Assembly (NCBI GenBank): GCA_039029135.1
Contig: JBCCGT010000049.1
Location: forward strand, 1-6,937
Reading direction: 5' to 3'
Origin: JALZVT01 sp039029135
Lineage (GTDB): Bacteria; Pseudomonadota; Gammaproteobacteria; Pseudomonadales; Azotimanducaceae
Length of the DNA stretch: 6,937 bases
Shown here: piece after piece, positions 5,148 through 6,937 of the stretch
Numbering within the stretch: position 1 is the stretch's first letter
Layout: each line of letters opens with the position of its first letter
Position numbers and translations under genes: made by a program
Notes under the pieces: generated by a model
What the model was told of the DNA's origin: nothing
What the model saw: only the letters and a program-made list of their open reading frames with translations
Database searches by the model: none

Positions 5148-6275
5148 ATGAACACAGCGCTATCCATCCTGCTTTCCAACGTCACTGGCGCCGACCAGGG
5201 TCCGGCCGCGAAGCGTCCTGGGGTGCGCGCCCTCGCGCTCTTGTTCGTTGCGGGCCTGGGCGCGCTCGGCGGCTGTGCGTCTGCGCCCGCATCACAGAGC
5301 GCGGGCGTCGTCCGCAGCGAGCCGGCCCAGGGTGCGATTGTGCGCGAGCCGCTGCGCAGCGTGCGTCTGTGGTTCGACGAACTGCCCGCAGACGCCGCGA
5401 CCATTGAGCTGATCGACGCGTCCGGCACGATCACGGCCGTGCACGGGGTCCACTCGATGGGACAGCAGGATCTGATGGGCATCCTGAAAGACGACCTGCC
5501 CGACGGCGACTATCGCATGCGCTGGCGCGCCGGCGACGCCGCGGGCGAGGTTGCTTTCCAACTCGAGCTGCCCGCAGAACGCCACATCGACCGCTGGGAT
5601 CCGCCGCTGGACATCGGCGTGGTGCTCTACGACGGCGCCGAACCGCTCGATGTGTTCGGCCCGCTCGAGATGTGGATGAATCTCGGTCCGGACAACGCGC
5701 GGGTACACCTGATTTCCGAGGGGCAGCGTCCGGTCGTCCTGACCACCACCAGCTATCCAAAGGCCCTGGCGCCGCGGCTCGAGGCGCAGTACTCGTTCGA
5801 GAACGCGCCACCGCTCGACGTTCTAATGGTACCGGGCGGCATCGGCACGCTGGTCGAGGTCGACAACCCGGCGCTGATCGATTTTCTGCGCCGGACGGTG
5901 CCCAAGGTGGCCGTCGCCACGTCGGTCTGCACGGGTTCCGCGCTGTACGCGAAGGCCGGCCTGCTGACGGATGTGCGCGCCACGGGCAACAAAGTGTTCT
6001 TCGATTATTTGGTGAGTCAGGGACAGGCGGACTGGCAGCTCGAGGCGCGCTGGGTCGAGAGCGGCCGCTTCGTGACATCATCGGGGGTCTCCGCCGGCAT
6101 CGACATGAGCCTCGCGGTCATCGCTCGCTTCTTCGGCGTCGACATCGCGCGCATGGTCGCGCAATCGACCGAGTACGAGTGGAACGAAGACCCCGAGCGC
6201 GACCCGTTCGTTAAGTTCGCGAACACGGCGACGCCTTACGTCGATCAACTGCGCGCCCGTTTCGAGGCGGACTAG
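5148..6275 (+). CDS. Predicted lipoprotein with CopC-like domain fused to a DJ-1/PfpI domain
   Basis: With ATG 5148 the product is 375 residues. A hydrophobic segment, VRALALLFVAGLGALGGC, ends in a lipobox-like LGGC with Cys43 as the probable lipidated residue. Residues about 52-140 look like a CopC/YobA-type beta-sandwich (VVRSEPAQGAIV, VRLWFDELP, ATIELIDASG, LPDGDYRMRWRAGD, GEVAFQLEL), but the N-terminal histidine used for copper by true CopC is absent. Residues about 153-350 form a DJ-1/PfpI domain of the isonitrile-hydratase-like branch: IGVVLYDGAEPLDVFGPLE with Asp168, LDVLMVPGGIGT, then the nucleophile elbow TSVCTGSALYAKAGLL with Cys261, and TSSGVSAGIDMSLAVIARFFG. The catalytic Cys and Asp appear intact; substrate unknown. 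Three starts are possible: ATG 5127 (overlaps the upstream stop), ATG 5148 (GAGGA about 12 bases upstream), and GTG 5223, which would give a classic short lipoprotein signal but has no clear ribosome-binding site. An envelope location would be unusual for this mostly cytosolic family. Confidence 0.8.
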   Translation: MNTALSILLSNVTGADQGPAAKRPGVRALALLFVAGLGALGGCASAPASQSAGVVRSEPAQGAIVREPLRSVRLWFDELPADAATIELIDASGTITAVHGVHSMGQQDLMGILKDDLPDGDYRMRWRAGDAAGEVAFQLELPAERHIDRWDPPLDIGVVLYDGAEPLDVFGPLEMWMNLGPDNARVHLISEGQRPVVLTTTSYPKALAPRLEAQYSFENAPPLDVLMVPGGIGTLVEVDNPALIDFLRRTVPKVAVATSVCTGSALYAKAGLLTDVRATGNKVFFDYLVSQGQADWQLEARWVESGRFVTSSGVSAGIDMSLAVIARFFGVDIARMVAQSTEYEWNEDPERDPFVKFANTATPYVDQLRARFEAD

Positions 6276-6365
6276 CTGTGATAGCTCGGATCTGAACTGA
6301 CCAACGCTGTCAGATGTTATTCAAAGCGGACGTTCCACAGAGCGCGATAGCTACCGCCGCTAACG

Positions 6366-6491
6366 ACCCAGAGCTGCCGCTCACCGTCAGTCTCGGAAAC
6401 ACGGTTCGTACCGGGTCGGCGAGTTCCTGGAATTGAGCGCGTTTATTAGAGACAAATTGCTCCAATGCCCGGTGTTGAGCCGCCGTTGGGT
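6366..6491 (+). repeat. Possible degenerate attC-like imperfect inverted repeat
   Basis: The right end reads GTTGGGT (6485-6491), a perfect match to the GTTRRRY core of integron attC sites, with TTGAGC (6475-6480) a few bases inside. The left side offers ACCCA (6366-6370) pairing with TGGGT, and GCTCA (6379-6383) pairing with TGAGC, so two paired boxes are separated by short unpaired spacers. The span of 126 bases is within the attC size range. Against it, the left core lacks the AAC of RYYYAAC, the spacers are uneven, and no integrase or clear cassette gene is present. It may be chance. Confidence 0.15.
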
Positions 6492-6621
6492 AATCCTGCC
6501 TATCCGCCTTCGGCTTTGCGCAAGCGGGCATAAGGATGGAATTATCCATGCGAGAGGGTGTTGTCTCCGGCTTTGTGCTGCGAGAAAACGGCGGCACATT
6601 CAGGTACTAGTGAAAATAGGC

Positions 6622-6643
6622 GTGGCTTGGTGATCTAAGCCGC
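6622..6643 (+). other. Nine-base-pair hairpin with TGAT loop
   Basis: GTGGCTTGG (6622-6630) can pair with CTAAGCCGC (6635-6643) around a four-base loop, with two G-T wobbles. It stands in gene-free sequence. No T run follows on the plus strand, so intrinsic termination is weakly supported at best. Confidence 0.3.
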
Positions 6644-6752
6644 ATCCAACTACGCGGCCTCAGGGCGTGCACCGACCAGAGCGCATCGCCGGGCATTGGA
6701 ATTGGTGAGCTTGGTCAAGCGCGCAGCCTTTCCGAAATGCTGGTTATGCGCC

Positions 6753-6937
6753 CTACACCAGCAATGGTTTGACCTCGCTTGTTATACGCTCCATGTTTTC
6801 GAGCGTTCTGTTGAGGTCCAGCGTGGTATCTGGAAGGATCAGCAGATTGCGCGATAGCAGTGTCCTAATGGACGCGGGGGTTGGGTTCGAGCAACTGAAA
6901 GCGTCCGGAGTCCGCATCGATCGACGATATCTGGCCG
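6753..6937 (-). pseudogene. Weak partial reading frame entering from the right edge, perhaps frameshifted
   Basis: On the minus strand a frame is open from the window edge (first full codon at 6935) to a TAG at 6755-6753, giving 60 codons. Its last part, RTLLSRNLLILPDTTLDLN followed by RTLENMERITSEVKPLLV, looks protein-like. The first part in that frame does not, while the neighbouring frame upstream reads SIDADSGRFQLLEPNPRVH before a stop. One reading is a gene end with a single-base frameshift near 6866. The terminal helix vaguely recalls MCE/MlaD-type proteins, but I do not recognise the family. It may also be non-coding. Confidence 0.2.

Larger units (their letters stand above)
6276..6937. 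other. Long stretch without a convincing gene; lower GC, several inverted repeats
   Basis: After the lipoprotein stop the composition changes: by hand count 29 of 60 bases in 6421-6480 are G or C, against 40 of 60 in 5941-6000. The open frames here (for example minus-strand 6310-6597 and plus-strand 6433-6633) have no family motif and no good ribosome-binding site that I can see. Small inverted repeats include CTGAC/GTCAG (6297-6301, 6309-6313), ATGGA/TCCAT (6536-6540, 6545-6549) and the hairpin at 6622-6643. GATAGCT occurs twice (6280-6286, 6346-6352). The stretch may be decayed cassette or mobile DNA, or plain intergenic sequence. Confidence 0.5.

Noticed and set aside
6310..6597. Minus-strand 95-codon open frame as a gene
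   Set aside because: No recognisable motif, no convincing ribosome-binding site, and an overlapping plus-strand frame of similar quality. I could not support it.
6644..6749. ATCCAAC (6644-6650) and GTTATGC (6743-6749) as a second attC site
   Set aside because: The two cores are not mutually complementary beyond AAC/GTT and no inner paired boxes could be drawn.
6871..6900. GGTTCGA-containing hairpin suggestive of a tRNA T-arm
   Set aside because: The loop and stem lengths do not fit a T-arm, and no acceptor, D-arm or anticodon arm can be placed around it.
1..6937. CRISPR array, rRNA, insertion sequence or prophage genes
   Set aside because: No regularly spaced repeats, no conserved rRNA segments, and no transposase or phage motifs were seen on either strand.

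Overview
The window is GC-rich, bacterial-type DNA with tight gene spacing, GTG as well as ATG starts, and Shine-Dalgarno sites of the AGGAG/AAGGGG type. A glutathione-dependent nu-class GST (YfcG-like), an Sec/Lpp-type lipoprotein signal and a family III CoA-transferase point to a proteobacterium. I would guess an environmental alpha-, beta- or gammaproteobacterium, but the sequence does not fix the species.

Layout from left to right. (1) 1-206 is a leader with a very AT-rich block (about 24-69) and two inverted repeats of identical geometry (7-base arms, 8-base spacer). The second lies just ahead of gene 1 and is a candidate autoregulatory operator. (2) 207-1103 is a two-gene plus-strand module: a small XRE-type helix-turn-helix protein followed 9 bases later by an AbiEii/DUF1814-like nucleotidyltransferase with a GTG start. 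It resembles a toxin-antitoxin or phage-defence pair. (3) 1139-3449 is a minus-strand pair converging on that module: a class C beta-lactamase-fold serine hydrolase and a family III (CaiB/BaiF) CoA-transferase whose start overlaps the hydrolase stop. (4) 3450-3603 is a divergent intergenic region with two perfect palindromic elements. (5) 3604-6275 is a plus-strand cluster: YfcG-like GST, FMN nitroreductase (GTG start), and a predicted lipoprotein that joins a CopC-like beta-sandwich to a DJ-1/PfpI domain. (6) 6276-6937 has no convincing gene. It is visibly lower in GC and holds several inverted repeats, a possible degenerate attC-like structure, and a weak partial minus-strand reading frame at the right edge.

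How the genes may work together. The hydrolase and CoA-transferase look translationally coupled, and could open or hydrolyse an ester/lactone and then activate a carboxylic acid by CoA transfer. The divergent GST, nitroreductase and exported DJ-1-family protein fit a redox or electrophile-detoxification role. Control of both arms from the shared palindromic region is plausible but inferred. The XRE/nucleotidyltransferase pair is a separate module and looks like accessory DNA. The most unusual single gene is the lipoprotein with CopC-like plus DJ-1/PfpI domains. Nothing here proves a new system.
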